From contig CM055266.1 in NCBI GenBank assembly GCA_029237695.1, forward strand, positions 116,763,370 through 116,827,369: a DNA stretch of 64,000 bases. The letters run 5' to 3'. Every line of letters begins with the position of its first letter. Within the stretch, counting starts at the first letter, position 1. Position numbers and translations under genes: made by a program. The notes beneath the pieces are model-generated. The model did no database searches. It saw nothing but the letters and a program-made list of their open reading frames with translations, and had not been told where the DNA came from. Positions 32,961 to 42,233 of the stretch are shown in pieces. The stretch comes from Conchocele bisecta. Its lineage: Eukaryota > Mollusca > Bivalvia > Lucinida > Thyasiridae.

Positions 32961-33793
32961 TTGTGCTTCTCGTTGAGAGTTACTACCATGGTCATTGTAA
33001 GGTCCGGCTAGAGCGGCGGAATACTCCCTGGGGCCCGACGTTATACCCGTATTATTTAACATGACACTGGACGACACTTTTGTTGTTCATCTAGGGTCAT
33101 GCAAATATGGATGATATATTGTTTATGTGTATATAATAGAATGTGGGACTATACATATATGTTTATGTAACTGTAAGACATTCATTTATGTGTTGCACGT
33201 CGTGGTTTAGTGTCAAATCGGCTATGACGTGAAGGGATATGTATGTGTCGACTCCATGAGTGCCGCAGGCAGGCAGTCTACGACGTGCCCAGGGACTCCG
33301 TCTACGATACAGGACATGGCAGATGGTATCTTGTAGACGGACGACGTTCATTGCCGGGCGAAAGGGCTGGGGGCTGTCTGAGACAATTTAATCGATCGAA
33401 CACAATTGACATTTGGAGTGATATTTATTGATCCCGCATCCCGTTGCGACAAATTCAGCAACATATACAGGGAAGTACGATACAGAAATCAAAATTAGTT
33501 TCTGTGAGTACTTACCTGTATATAGTCAACACCTTCCTCCCACTCAGCAAGTTGCAGATGAGTATTCCATCGCAAGAGGAGGTTTTACCGGCGCTATAGG
33601 TAGATGGGACAGGTGTAAGGTAGGGACTATATATATATGCGGGGTCAATACATTTATTCTGGAATGGGTTAGCACTTCTAGAAGCTATATAGCAACATAT
33701 ACAGGTAAGTATTCACAGAAACGAATTTTACTTAGAAAACAATCTGATTTTAATATACAAATGAGGCATGATATTTTTTAATTATTTATACTA

Positions 33794-34536
33794 GGGATGG
33801 CAACGAATATTCGAATATTCGTTTATTGACCGAATATTCGAATATCAGTTTGGTATTGGAATGGAAAACTGATTTCAAGGTATTGCTTGGTTTACTTATT
33901 TCTCACCGTCGCACATACAGCAATTGATCCCGGCACGTGTCAAAGTTTGTATTGTCCGTTATCGACGATTAATACGGTATCGCGTCAAAGTTTGCTTGTC
34001 CCTAATATCGACAATTAATAACACGGTATTGTTTTGACAGCCTGAAGGCTTGCAGCAGGTGTTTAATCCGTACCTTAATAAAGTTTAATTGCATTACATA
34101 GCGTAATTGTTGATCCTTGGTAAAGAACTCCCGCTGCTTTGTCGGTACACGGTGTTTCGTGGTGGTATAATTATGTGTTTGTTGAATTCTCATTGGTCAA
34201 CCAATCAGTAAATGAGTAATGAATTAATATCTGATTCGCACCAATGTTATGTGTCCAAAGAAAAAAAATCTACTAATGTCCATCCTATTGGTTAATCGGT
34301 AATTAATTACTCAATATTCCGGATTTGAGCGATTATATGAGTGTTATATAATCACATTTTTAAATACTGTTTTACTAGTTTAGTAAAGTTGTACTATCAT
34401 TAACGACACGTACGTGCATATACACATACTGGAATTATGCCACCTGCACCGTCTGCAGTTTGGAAATACTTAAGTTAACGCTGGATAAAAAACCGACAAA
34501 GTGTCAACTGTGTAGTGTTGAAATAAAATACATTTT
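33794..34536 (+). mobile_element. Truncated hAT/ZBED transposon start, nested in a MITE
   Basis: Inserted between two halves of a TACATGCCC MITE: the host sequence ATTTATACTA occurs on both sides (33784-33793 and ~34527-34536). The insert starts GGGATGGCAACGAATATTCG, a hAT-like end. At 34437 an ATG begins MPPAPSAVWKYF, then a one-base shift and KCQLCSVE, the start of a BED zinc finger typical of hAT transposases. The remainder of the transposase is absent. Confidence 0.65.
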
Positions 34537-35118
34537 ATACTAATTAAATGTGTCACCTGAAAAAATTATATTTTCGACGGATTATAAAGTATGATCGTTG
34601 CGCATCAAAATATAAATACAGACAATAAATATTACTGGCCATTATTGCATTAACATTTTAAGGAAACAGTTATCACCCCTGATATCAGTGTGGAGATTTA
34701 CGTCTGATATACAATGTATACTAATGCCAATCAATACATGGGGTAAATTAAATGGTGAATACAATTTTATTTTGCCAAAAAATGTATCGGACGATGTCTC
34801 TTATATAAAGGACATGTTGTGCCTACTGAGTGGGCATGTACGTTTAAATATGTCACCTGAAAATATAATATTTTCGACAGATTATGAAGTATGATAACAA
34901 ATAAATACAGAGAATAAATAGTAATGTCCGTTAACATTTTAAGGAAACATAGTTATCGCCTCTGATACCAGTGTGGAAAGTTACGTCTGATATAAAATGT
35001 ATAATAATGAGAATTAATACGTGGGATAATGGTGAATGAATGTTTTTTTTGCCAGAAAATGTCTCAGATGATGTCTCTGATATAAAGAACATGTTGTGAC
35101 TAATGAGTGGGCATGTAC
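34537..35118 (+). repeat. Two tandem TACATGCCC MITE copies
   Basis: 34537-34841 is the right part of the copy split by the hAT fragment (left part 33757-33793), and 34842-35118 is another. Both end TGAGTGGGCATGTAC. Confidence 0.75.
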
Positions 35119-35157
35119 AATTAATGTTATTATACCCACAGCAACGAGTTGTGTATG

Positions 35158-35640
35158 TGTGTGTGTGTGGGTGTGTGTGGGGGGGGGGGTATAATGGAGT
35201 CAGGTTGTCCGTCCATCCGTCAGTGCGCCCGTGCGTCCGTGCGTGCGTCTGTCCGACACTAAACTTAACATCAGACAAATATGTTATAACTTCTATTTCC
35301 TTCATCTAAAATGATTAATATTTCACACATACATTCCTGTAAGGCTATACTACCATATACTGTGCCAAATCCACGACCGTCCAACCCCCGCTAATCTAAG
35401 GGTCAATGTCAAATACTTCCGTCTCTTTACAAAACTTAAAATCAGAGAAATATGTTATAACTTCTATTTTTCTTCATCTAAAATGCTTAATATTTCACAC
35501 ATGCATTCCTGTAAGGCTCTACTACCATACTGCGTCAAATCCACGACCGTCCAACCAACGCTGATCACAAGGTCAAAGTCAAATACTTAGTCTCTTTACA
35601 AAAGTTAACATCAGAGAAATATGTTATAACTTCTATTTCC
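35158..35640 (+). repeat. GT/G-rich run and ~185-bp tandem repeats
   Basis: A TGTGTG/poly-G tract (35155-35190) is followed by ~2.5 units containing AACATCAGAGAAATATGTTA, CACACATACATTCCTGTAAG and CAAATCCACGACCGTCCAAC. A related repeat style occurs at 63110-64000. Confidence 0.7.
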
Positions 35641-36115
35641 TTACTTATTTAGGGACACATGGTCCCACGCGGGGGACATTCCGTAAGCCTAGCTTACTGA
35701 CAAATCTAGTTTTCAAAGTTTTGTGCTCTGTTTATAAGTTAAATTCTGGAAGATACTAATCAAGACATTTCGTGCGTATGAATACAGCAGCTATTATCTT
35801 TAGGTCTCACGGGACAGTACGTATACGGAGTTAGCAGTAAAAGGGGGTGGACGATTTTCTATATATTTCAGTACTGACCCTGCAAGTTACACCAGTGTGT
35901 TTTACAAAATTAACTTACCCCACACACCGATCAGTATTGTGGAGATAATATATTTCAGTACTTTGATATACTATCTGAACAAAAACATAAAGAAGGGACG
36001 TTACTCTCAAACGTCTGACGGACTTGATTTTACTATCTGTCAGTGTATGGACATTTTGGACCAAGACGTTTCGACACACTTTGGTCACTATGGTAAACTC
36101 GGTAAAAATGTTAAA
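35641..36115. other. No recognisable feature
   Basis: No gene or known repeat recognised; the open frame 35897-36304 runs into the adjacent MITE and has no family resemblance. Confidence 0.45.
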
Positions 36116-36393
36116 GGTACATGCCCATTCAGTAGGCACAGACTGTTCGTTCTATCAGAGACATCATCTGAGACATTTTCTGGCAAAATAAACACTCATT
36201 CACCATTAACCCACGTATTGATTTGCATTATTATACATTTTATATTATACGTAAATGTCCACAATGATAGCAGGGGCGATAACCGTGTTTCCTTAAATTG
36301 TTAACGGACATTTTTATTTTTTGATGCGCAATGATCATTGTTTATAATCTGTCGAAAATATATATTTTTTCAGGTGACGCATTTAATTAGTAT
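36116..36393 (-). mobile_element. TACATGCCC MITE, inverted copy
   Basis: It starts GGTACATGCCCATTCAGTAG and continues as the reverse complement of 34842-35118 (CGATAACCGTGTTTCC...). Confidence 0.75.
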
Positions 36394-37180
36394 TGTAGTA
36401 GGACGGCCATAGTAGGATAACCGAAAATGTGTACTGCCTTGCGGTACAAGCCGGCTTTTATAGCGACGTGGTAGAATGTTCGTCTCTCACGCAGGCGGCC
36501 TGTGTTCGACCCCAGTCGCCAACAAGCTATTTGTCACTTTATAACACATTCCCATCCTACTACAGTGATGCCAATGAACCAGGATAGCTTACCATTCGAG
36601 CCAATAGGCGAAGTCATATCTCGTGTGAAGTATTCCGTACATAATGAACTAGGGAGTTTATGAAGGAACCTGGAGGGAGACATTTGAGAAACAAATGTCT
36701 TATTTGTAGTAAGGAGGAATGTAGTAGTACGGTCATAGTAGGATAACCGAACATTTGTACTGCCTTGCGGTACAAGCTGGCTTTTAAAGCGACGTGGTAA
36801 AATGTTCGTCTCTCACACAGGCGGCCTGGGTTCGACCCCAGCCGCCGAAAATATATTTTTCACTTTATAACACATTCCCCTCCTACTACAGTGAATGTTC
36901 GTCTCTCACGCAGGCGGCATGGGTTCGATCCAAGCCGCCGACAAGATATTTGTCACTTTAGAACACATTCCCCTCCTACTACAGTGGTGCCAATGAACCA
37001 GGATAGATTACCCTTCAAGCCAATAGGCGAAGTCACATCTCGTATGAAGTATTCCGTATATAATGAACTAGGGAGTCTATGAAAGAACATGGAGAGAGAC
37101 ATTTGAGAAACAAATGTCTTATTTGTAGTAAGGAGGAATGTAGTAGTATGGCCATAGTAGGATAACCGAACGTCACTATC
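36393..37180 (+). repeat. Tandem array of tRNA-Glu-like units
   Basis: ~326-bp units begin CATAGTAGGATAACCGAA (about 36410, 36737, 37155). Each has a tRNA-like core: box-A-like GTGGTAGAATGTTCG and TCTCACGCAGGCGGCC followed by GTTCGACCCCAG (B-box). The second unit carries an extra ~92-bp partial duplication (36893-36985). The core resembles eukaryotic tRNA-Glu but lacks a full acceptor stem, so it is a tRNA-derived repeat rather than a working tRNA. Confidence 0.7.
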
Positions 37181-37440
37181 AGTTAAATAAATATTACTAA
37201 ATGATTATATCTGTATAGCGGGCACTCGTAAATTTTAGTACTTGTGGAATAGTAACACAATTATACCCTTATTTAATTCCCATAAAGAACATTTTGTGCC
37301 TACTGAGTGGGCATGTACCTTTACAATACTGGTAATGTATATATACATATACATAGACTATATGTCTATGGTATATATATCAAGACAGCGTCAATCATTA
37401 AGGTTATACTATACCAAATGGCGCGAAATCGCCCAGGGGG

Positions 37441-37885
37441 TATGCATAAGTAGTCCGGTATAACAAAATATTGCGGGCGTTTTGAGGTCACAGACACAGT
37501 TTGCCTGCAAATCTTGATCCATTACTACCCAGTTTCACTTGAGGAACTTTTTGGGGTGCCTTTTAACACCAGTTTTCAGCATATTTGTAGCATTTATAAG
37601 AACACACTGAATATGTTGGTCACGTGATGTAAACAGAGTTTCCATGGCGAAAAAATGTAAACAATATTGGGGGATATGATGAGGTTGGATTTTATTTTCT
37701 TAGGAGTAAATGAACATATTGTTTAATTCATGCAGAACCAGTACATATTGGCTGCATGTCATATACAAGTAGGTCCGACAGCATACATACGAATAATGTA
37801 AGTAGGAGACACTGGCCTTATTGGATGGCATTCGGTTAAATTATATAGTAAAACTATTTGGTGTGGTATAACCTATAAGGTGGGC
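37441..37885 (+). repeat. Long direct repeat, left copy
   Basis: ~440 bp starting AGTAGTCCGGTATAACAAAA and ending TTTGGTGTGGTATAACCTAT. A matching copy is at 38757-39178, with a 3' fragment at 63445-63660. Confidence 0.8.
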
Positions 37886-38756
37886 CTAGGTGACATATGT
37901 TTTTCATGTAGAATTTGAAGTTGAAAGTTTATGTTTCTTGTAGCTATGTCTCTGTGAACATAATTAAAAGTTACTGCGACAAGAGTAATCGAGCGAACTC
38001 CGCGATGCAACACATTTTGTTCTTTTCGTATCGCAGACAATTATTGCCTTCAAAATCTTCTAAGATCTTGATTTCTCAGCTTTATTTGTCAAATATAATA
38101 TCCCAGTGTATGTAAATTATCTTTAGGTCATTGGGCTTGGAATGTGACAGTAATATACACCAAAACAGTTATTATAGTGTGTTTTCAGGTTTTTTTCATT
38201 GATATTGGCTTCCTGATGGACAATTAAGAAGTCCGGAAATGTGGCGCGACATCGCGATGCTGTTCGAAAATTTGCCAAAATTAGGAGTAAGTGTATTGTT
38301 TTTGCATATCGGTATAGTACCAATACACTAGTACTCAGAAAACATTGTTTTTCCTGTACTCCTGTGTCATAAAGAAAATTTCTTGACTGACTGTTCCAAG
38401 CCAGTAACCTTTGTCTGTCGACCATTCCAGAGTGGCATACATGATGGTATAGTTTGAGTGATGAGTCTTTATATGTAGAATGGTTATATATATAGCTATA
38501 ACACCATTTAGGGTAATGTTATGTGATTTTATGGACTTTTGTGCTATTAATCCATTATCTATTAACATTCTCCATAGTTCTGTAGTAGCTAAATTTAAGG
38601 CAGAATGTGGACAGTCACATGGTGGAGTTACACAGCTGCTGTGTGACATCCATTTGAGATATTTGCTCCAAACTTGGTGCTGTATCAAGGATAGAACCTA
38701 GTTTTGAATAGTGAATATTGTAGACTGATTTGTAGTGAGACTGGTACACTTATAGG
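37886..38756. other. Unique segment between two long direct repeats
   Basis: About 870 bp with no convincing coding capacity. The flanking 440-bp direct repeats give the layout of a small LTR-type element, but no primer-binding site or polypurine tract was identified. Confidence 0.4.
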
Positions 38757-39178
38757 TTAGTAGTCCGGTATAAAACAAATAGTGCGGGCGTTTTGAGGTC
38801 ACAGACACAGTTTGCTTGCAAATCCTGATCTATTACTACCCAGTTTCACTTGAGGAACATTTTGGGTGCTTTTAACACCAGTTTTCAGCATATTTGTAGC
38901 AAGAAAACACTGAATATGTTGGTCACGTGATGTAAACAGAGTTTCCGTGGCGAAAAATTGTAAACAATATTGGGGGTTATGATGAGGTTGGATTTTTCTT
39001 TCTTAGGAGTAAGTGAACCTATTGTTTAATTCATGCAGAACCAGTACAGACTGGCTGCATGTCGTGTACAAGTGGGTCCCACAGCATCCATATGAATAGT
39101 GTAAATATGAGAGACTGGCCTTATTGAATGGCATTCGGTTAAATTATATACTAAAACTATTTGGTGTGGTCTAACCTT
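38757..39178 (+). repeat. Long direct repeat, right copy
   Basis: It starts AGTAGTCCGGTATAAAACAA and ends TTTGGTGTGGTCTAACCTTA; clearly homologous to 37441-37885. Confidence 0.8.
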
Positions 39179-39713
39179 AATGCTGATCAGATTTACGCCT
39201 ATGGACTTTTCGGATTGTCACCGTTTCGGACCATGGACGCTTCGGCCCGTGGACATTTCGGTACGTATCGTGTGATAAATTTCGGCCCACATATTTATTT
39301 TTGCTCATTAGGAAATATTGGCCAAACATCCAACATGATGTCAATTTCACCCATATCATACGAGATGGGTTTGTGATGCTTTGAAAATGGCGTCTCCGTA
39401 ACCGTGTAAATTCTGATTGACTAGTGTCCGTGTTAGCTACTGCCGATGAGGAATTTACTGTGACACCGGAAAAGTGGAATTTCGCTTCCGCTTTTGTAAG
39501 TGAAAGTAGCAATTATTCCCCCCCCCCCCCACCCGCCACTCCCCACCCCACCCGATTTTCAAGGAAGTAGCCTTCGAAATACTGGAAAGAAAAGAAATCT
39601 AGTCGAACACACAATTAGCTCCGATTTTGTTTCAAGTTAGTACTGGGCGTTTCTGATTAGAGGCAATAACTTCGTGAAAATCAGCCAAATTCAATGTAGT
39701 TCTGTGCGCAGGG
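39179..39713. other. No recognisable gene
   Basis: Contains a poly-C tract (39516-39535, CCCCCCCCCC) and nothing else recognised. Confidence 0.4.
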
Positions 39714-40125
39714 GGTCAGCTCTGTGCTTGGAAAGTGTATAGTGCCCTTGTTACACTTCCCTAAATACAGCAACAAAAAAGTTTTAATTGTATTAACAGA
39801 GGTAATTGGTCATTTTCTTTATTGTATCCCCTGGACTCCGTCGGGGGATACTATGGATTTGACAGTGGGCCGCGTCCGCGTCCGCGTCCGCCGCAGACAC
39901 CTCTTGTCCGGAGCATAACTCGAACACCCTTTGGAATATTTTCATGAAACTTCACACATTCATAGACCACAACCCGAAGGTGTGTCGCGCACAAGAATTT
40001 ACAATTCTTGCATAGCTAATTTTTTAGTGATCTCCCTTTTTTGTTTCGCGCACTGATTTCGTGTCGTGCACAAGAATGACAACTCTTGCATAGCTAATTT
40101 TTTAGTTATCTCCCGTTTTTGTTTT
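39714..40125 (+). repeat. MITE half and the dispersed repeat hit by the Polinton
   Basis: 39714-39810 matches one end of the MITE at 60541-60742 (GGGGGTCAGCTCTGTGCTTG). 39840-40125 is the TATGGATTTGACAGTGGGCC...TTTGGAATATTTTCATGAAA family, which resumes on the far side of the Polinton at 57932. Confidence 0.75.
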
Positions 40126-40131
40126 CACGCA
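40126..40131 (+). repeat. Polinton target site duplication, left
   Basis: CACGCA directly before the element. Its partner CACACA is at 57926-57931, followed by CTGATTTC. A related intact repeat nearby reads CGCACTGATTTCG, supporting the empty-site layout. Confidence 0.75.
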
Positions 40132-40330
40132 GTAGTAGTAAGGGAGTGAAAATGATACCACCTACCGTGATATCATTTATAACCCTCTATAATACCCCCA
40201 CCACCCCCGAAAAATAAAAAATTGGTTAACGAGGAAAATTGGGTCTCCCGACAGCAAATTTATTAATTTTTGGAGAAAATAATTTTGAAAAGAGGGAGTC
40301 CCAATTATATTGGTAATTGACTTTTGAAAG
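40132..40330 (+). repeat. Polinton left terminal inverted repeat
   Basis: It matches the reverse complement of 57727-57925 with only a handful of differences over ~199 bp, from AGTAGTAGTAAGGGAGT to GTAATTGACTTTTGAAA. Confidence 0.95.
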
Positions 40331-40420
40331 TATATATTGGTGTCATAAATATATCGTGTTTTTTTCACGTCCAATTGAACAGAAAAAACAAGTACAAATG
40401 TACCAATATTATTAGAGAAA

Positions 40421-40651
40421 ATGGATAATACAATACAATTTGAATTGAAAATTTTTAATGACTGTGTTGAAGAAGTTTACGAAGCTTACGGGGGTTATAA
40501 TCCTGTATATAAATTCTATAAAATGAGAACACTAGGCGATATCGAATACATGAAACACCAGCGTAATTTATTACGCTCCGATAAAACGTTACATTTACAA
40601 TATTATACCGGCAATTATGTGAACTATACAAGAGGCAAATACAAACATTAA
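40421..40651 (+). CDS. Small Polinton ORF, unknown function
   Basis: 76 codons from ATG (MDNTIQFELKIFNDCVEEVY...), Tyr-rich and basic at the end (YTRGKYKH). First ORF inside the left end, 35 bp after the CGTCCAATTGAAC subterminal repeat. I do not recognise the family. The AT-rich codon use is like the element's other genes, so it may be an early or regulatory gene; this is only positional inference. Confidence 0.5.
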   Translation: MDNTIQFELKIFNDCVEEVYEAYGGYNPVYKFYKMRTLGDIEYMKHQRNLLRSDKTLHLQYYTGNYVNYTRGKYKH

Positions 40652-40659
40652 GACGGATA

Positions 40660-40782
40660 ATGCGTATCGGATATGAAACTAAGGTGTATTATATAAAAAA
40701 TTTAAAACCCAACGATTCGTTTACGAATGTACATTTCTACGATATCGCTTATAAAGATATGTATATTATTGAACAGAACTAA
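40660..40782 (+). CDS. Possible second small Polinton ORF
   Basis: 40 codons (MRIGYETKVYYIKNLKPNDS...), starting 9 bp after the previous stop, in another frame. It may be the continuation of the preceding gene after a frameshift, since composition and Tyr/Lys richness are alike. No family recognised. Confidence 0.35.
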   Translation: MRIGYETKVYYIKNLKPNDSFTNVHFYDIAYKDMYIIEQN

Positions 40783-41587
40783 TTAATTTATGTTGTAATC
40801 ACAACACCAACCAGACGACAATGTTCCAATTACACGCGTTATGAAAATGTAAATTAGGTGTCCCACTTTACACGTATATTAAGTGTCCATTTATAGAGAG
40901 GTTTACACGATTACGTCTTCCGGGATGGAAAATAAACACACTGTAATATATATTACACACGCGGTTATTTATAGCTTTATCGATGGTATGTAAACGGGCT
41001 ATCAATTTACACAGGTGGTGTACACAGTTTATAAACACTTAGTGAGGGTTATATAGTTCACAGTTTCCGGGATGGTTCGTTATTTAATTAATTTTAATAA
41101 AATTATTTATAATTTAAAGCTGAACACCCCCTATTATATAGAAAACACCCCCTATTATACGAGAAATAAACACAGTTCGGTGTCGGGACGCCGGCATTAA
41201 TATCTCAACAGTGAGATAAGTTTCGCCACATGTACTTCACTCTGGCCGCTCTGCACATTATAGCGGATGGAGGTAACGATGAGGTGGGGTCCGCGGCATC
41301 GGTCCAATGATGGGGTGTAGGAGATGTGAGTGTAACACACCTCGCTAAGCCGAAAAAATAAAAGAAAATAGAAGAAATTTAAGCGAAGACTTAGCTGGGT
41401 GGACCCAGAAGGGTTTTGCTGGCGCGGGTTCGAGCCTCGGTGGAACCTAAAACTTTTTTTCTTTTTTTTTCTTTTTAAATTGTTAATAATTTTCCTAAAA
41501 TTAATTAATAAATTGTTTACTGCACCAATATAATTTATTTTATAATTTTCTTTAAATTAATTATAAAATTAATTATTTTATAAAATA
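40783..41587. other. Non-coding left arm of the Polinton
   Basis: No ORF of note. It has a repeated TTTCCGGGATGG motif (about 40917 and 41069), repeated ACACCCCCTATTATA (about 41123 and 41145), a small hairpin ATCTCAACAGTGAGAT (41202) and the Pol III-like module at 41385-41465. Confidence 0.55.
41385..41465 (+). ncRNA. Possible Pol III transcription unit (tRNA-like boxes)
   Basis: Box-A-like TTAGCTGGGTGGACC, a strong B-box GCGGGTTCGAGCCTC about 35 nt later, then an oligo-T run (ACTTTTTTTC) as a Pol III stop. A full tRNA cloverleaf does not form: the acceptor stem is missing and the T-stem is imperfect. It could be a viral small RNA or a captured SINE head. Confidence 0.35.
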
Positions 41588-42112
41588 TCACAATGGTGCT
41601 GTAACATTTCTTCCGACTTTATCTCCAAGTTTTTCCCTAAATTTATCCCAATCAGTACACTCAATTTTGGGCATGGTGGCGCGCGCCTTGATTCTTATAT
41701 CATTTTTTAATTTTTCATATCTCCCCATTTCTTCCACCACGGATTCAAACTCTAAATTTAATATTTTCTTATCGGCCAACGCTTTGGACACCATAACGTC
41801 GATGGTATTTTTCTTCGACCTGGCGAGGAGAACAGATATTCTATCATGTTTTCTACATTTTTTCTCGAGTTTTCCACCCGACGCCCTAATTACCATACAC
41901 AACAACCCAGAAACGGCCGACACCGCACATAAAATCCCCGCTACAGGAACCGTTATAATGGTGGATATAGTTGCAGCTGTCCCCGCCCCACACAACACAG
42001 AAACACTCGCTAGAGCCGTGCTAGATGCTTCAGCCGTGTTCACCGCGCATCTATATTTTTTAGCGCTTTTTCTTTTTATATTTGTATATTCTCTAACTAA
42101 AATATCCTGCAT
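41588..42112 (-). CDS. Polinton hydrophobic protein, recurrent family
   Basis: Function unknown. The first in-frame ATG gives MQDILVREYTNIKRKSAKKY. An Ala/Thr/Val-rich double hydrophobic stretch (GAGTAATISTIITVPVAGIL, AVSAVSGLLCMVI) looks like a membrane hairpin and is followed by a Lys-rich cytosol-like part (KLEKKCRKH, MVSKALADKK). The frame stays open upstream to about 42205 with family-like sequence but no in-frame ATG; an ATG at ~42203 in the neighbouring frame suggests a one-base shift near the true start. I recall similar proteins in Polintons of cnidarians and molluscs, but cannot search. It lies just downstream of the fibre gene on the same strand, so possibly a late gene. Confidence 0.65.
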   Translation of the reverse strand: MQDILVREYTNIKRKSAKKYRCAVNTAEASSTALASVSVLCGAGTAATISTIITVPVAGILCAVSAVSGLLCMVIRASGGKLEKKCRKHDRISVLLARSKKNTIDVMVSKALADKKILNLEFESVVEEMGRYEKLKNDIRIKARATMPKIECTDWDKFREKLGDKVGRNVTAPL

Positions 42113-42233
42113 AGCGACGATATTATTCAACCTAAAATCTGAACTTCTTTCGTTAATTGTACACAGTGTTGATGGAGTGGTATTGACAATTGGAAGCGTT
42201 GATCTTCGTTCATGATTTTCAATATATTAGTAT

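Larger units (their letters stand above)
28850..33745 (+). mobile_element. Degenerate DIRS-type retrotransposon
   Basis: It contains, in order, a gag-like Arg/Ser-rich ORF, a reverse transcriptase, an RNase H and a tyrosine recombinase, all on the + strand and broken by frameshifts and stops. The 3' end shows facing GTGAGTACTTACCTGTATAT (~33505) and ACATATACAGGTAAGTATTC (~33697) segments of the kind found at DIRS ends. No matching left end was found, so the element is probably 5' truncated or rearranged. Boundaries are approximate. Confidence 0.85.

Noticed and set aside
33243..33781. Two open frames near the 3' end of the DIRS element
   Set aside because: They lie in the untranslated terminal region and resemble no recombinase or MT domain.
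35103..35309. Open frames across the GT/G-rich tract (VCVCVCGCVWGGG)
   Set aside because: Low-complexity translation of a simple repeat.
36455..36535. Possible functional tRNA-Glu
   Set aside because: The D-arm side and 3' acceptor strand do not match a cloverleaf; it is part of a tandem repeat.
37886..38756. Possible gene between the long direct repeats (frames 38123-38688)
   Set aside because: Overlapping frames on both strands, no family resemblance.
41667..42215. 182-codon plus-strand frame opposite the hydrophobic Polinton protein
   Set aside because: Shadow frame; the minus strand resembles a recurrent family and has a sensible charge pattern.
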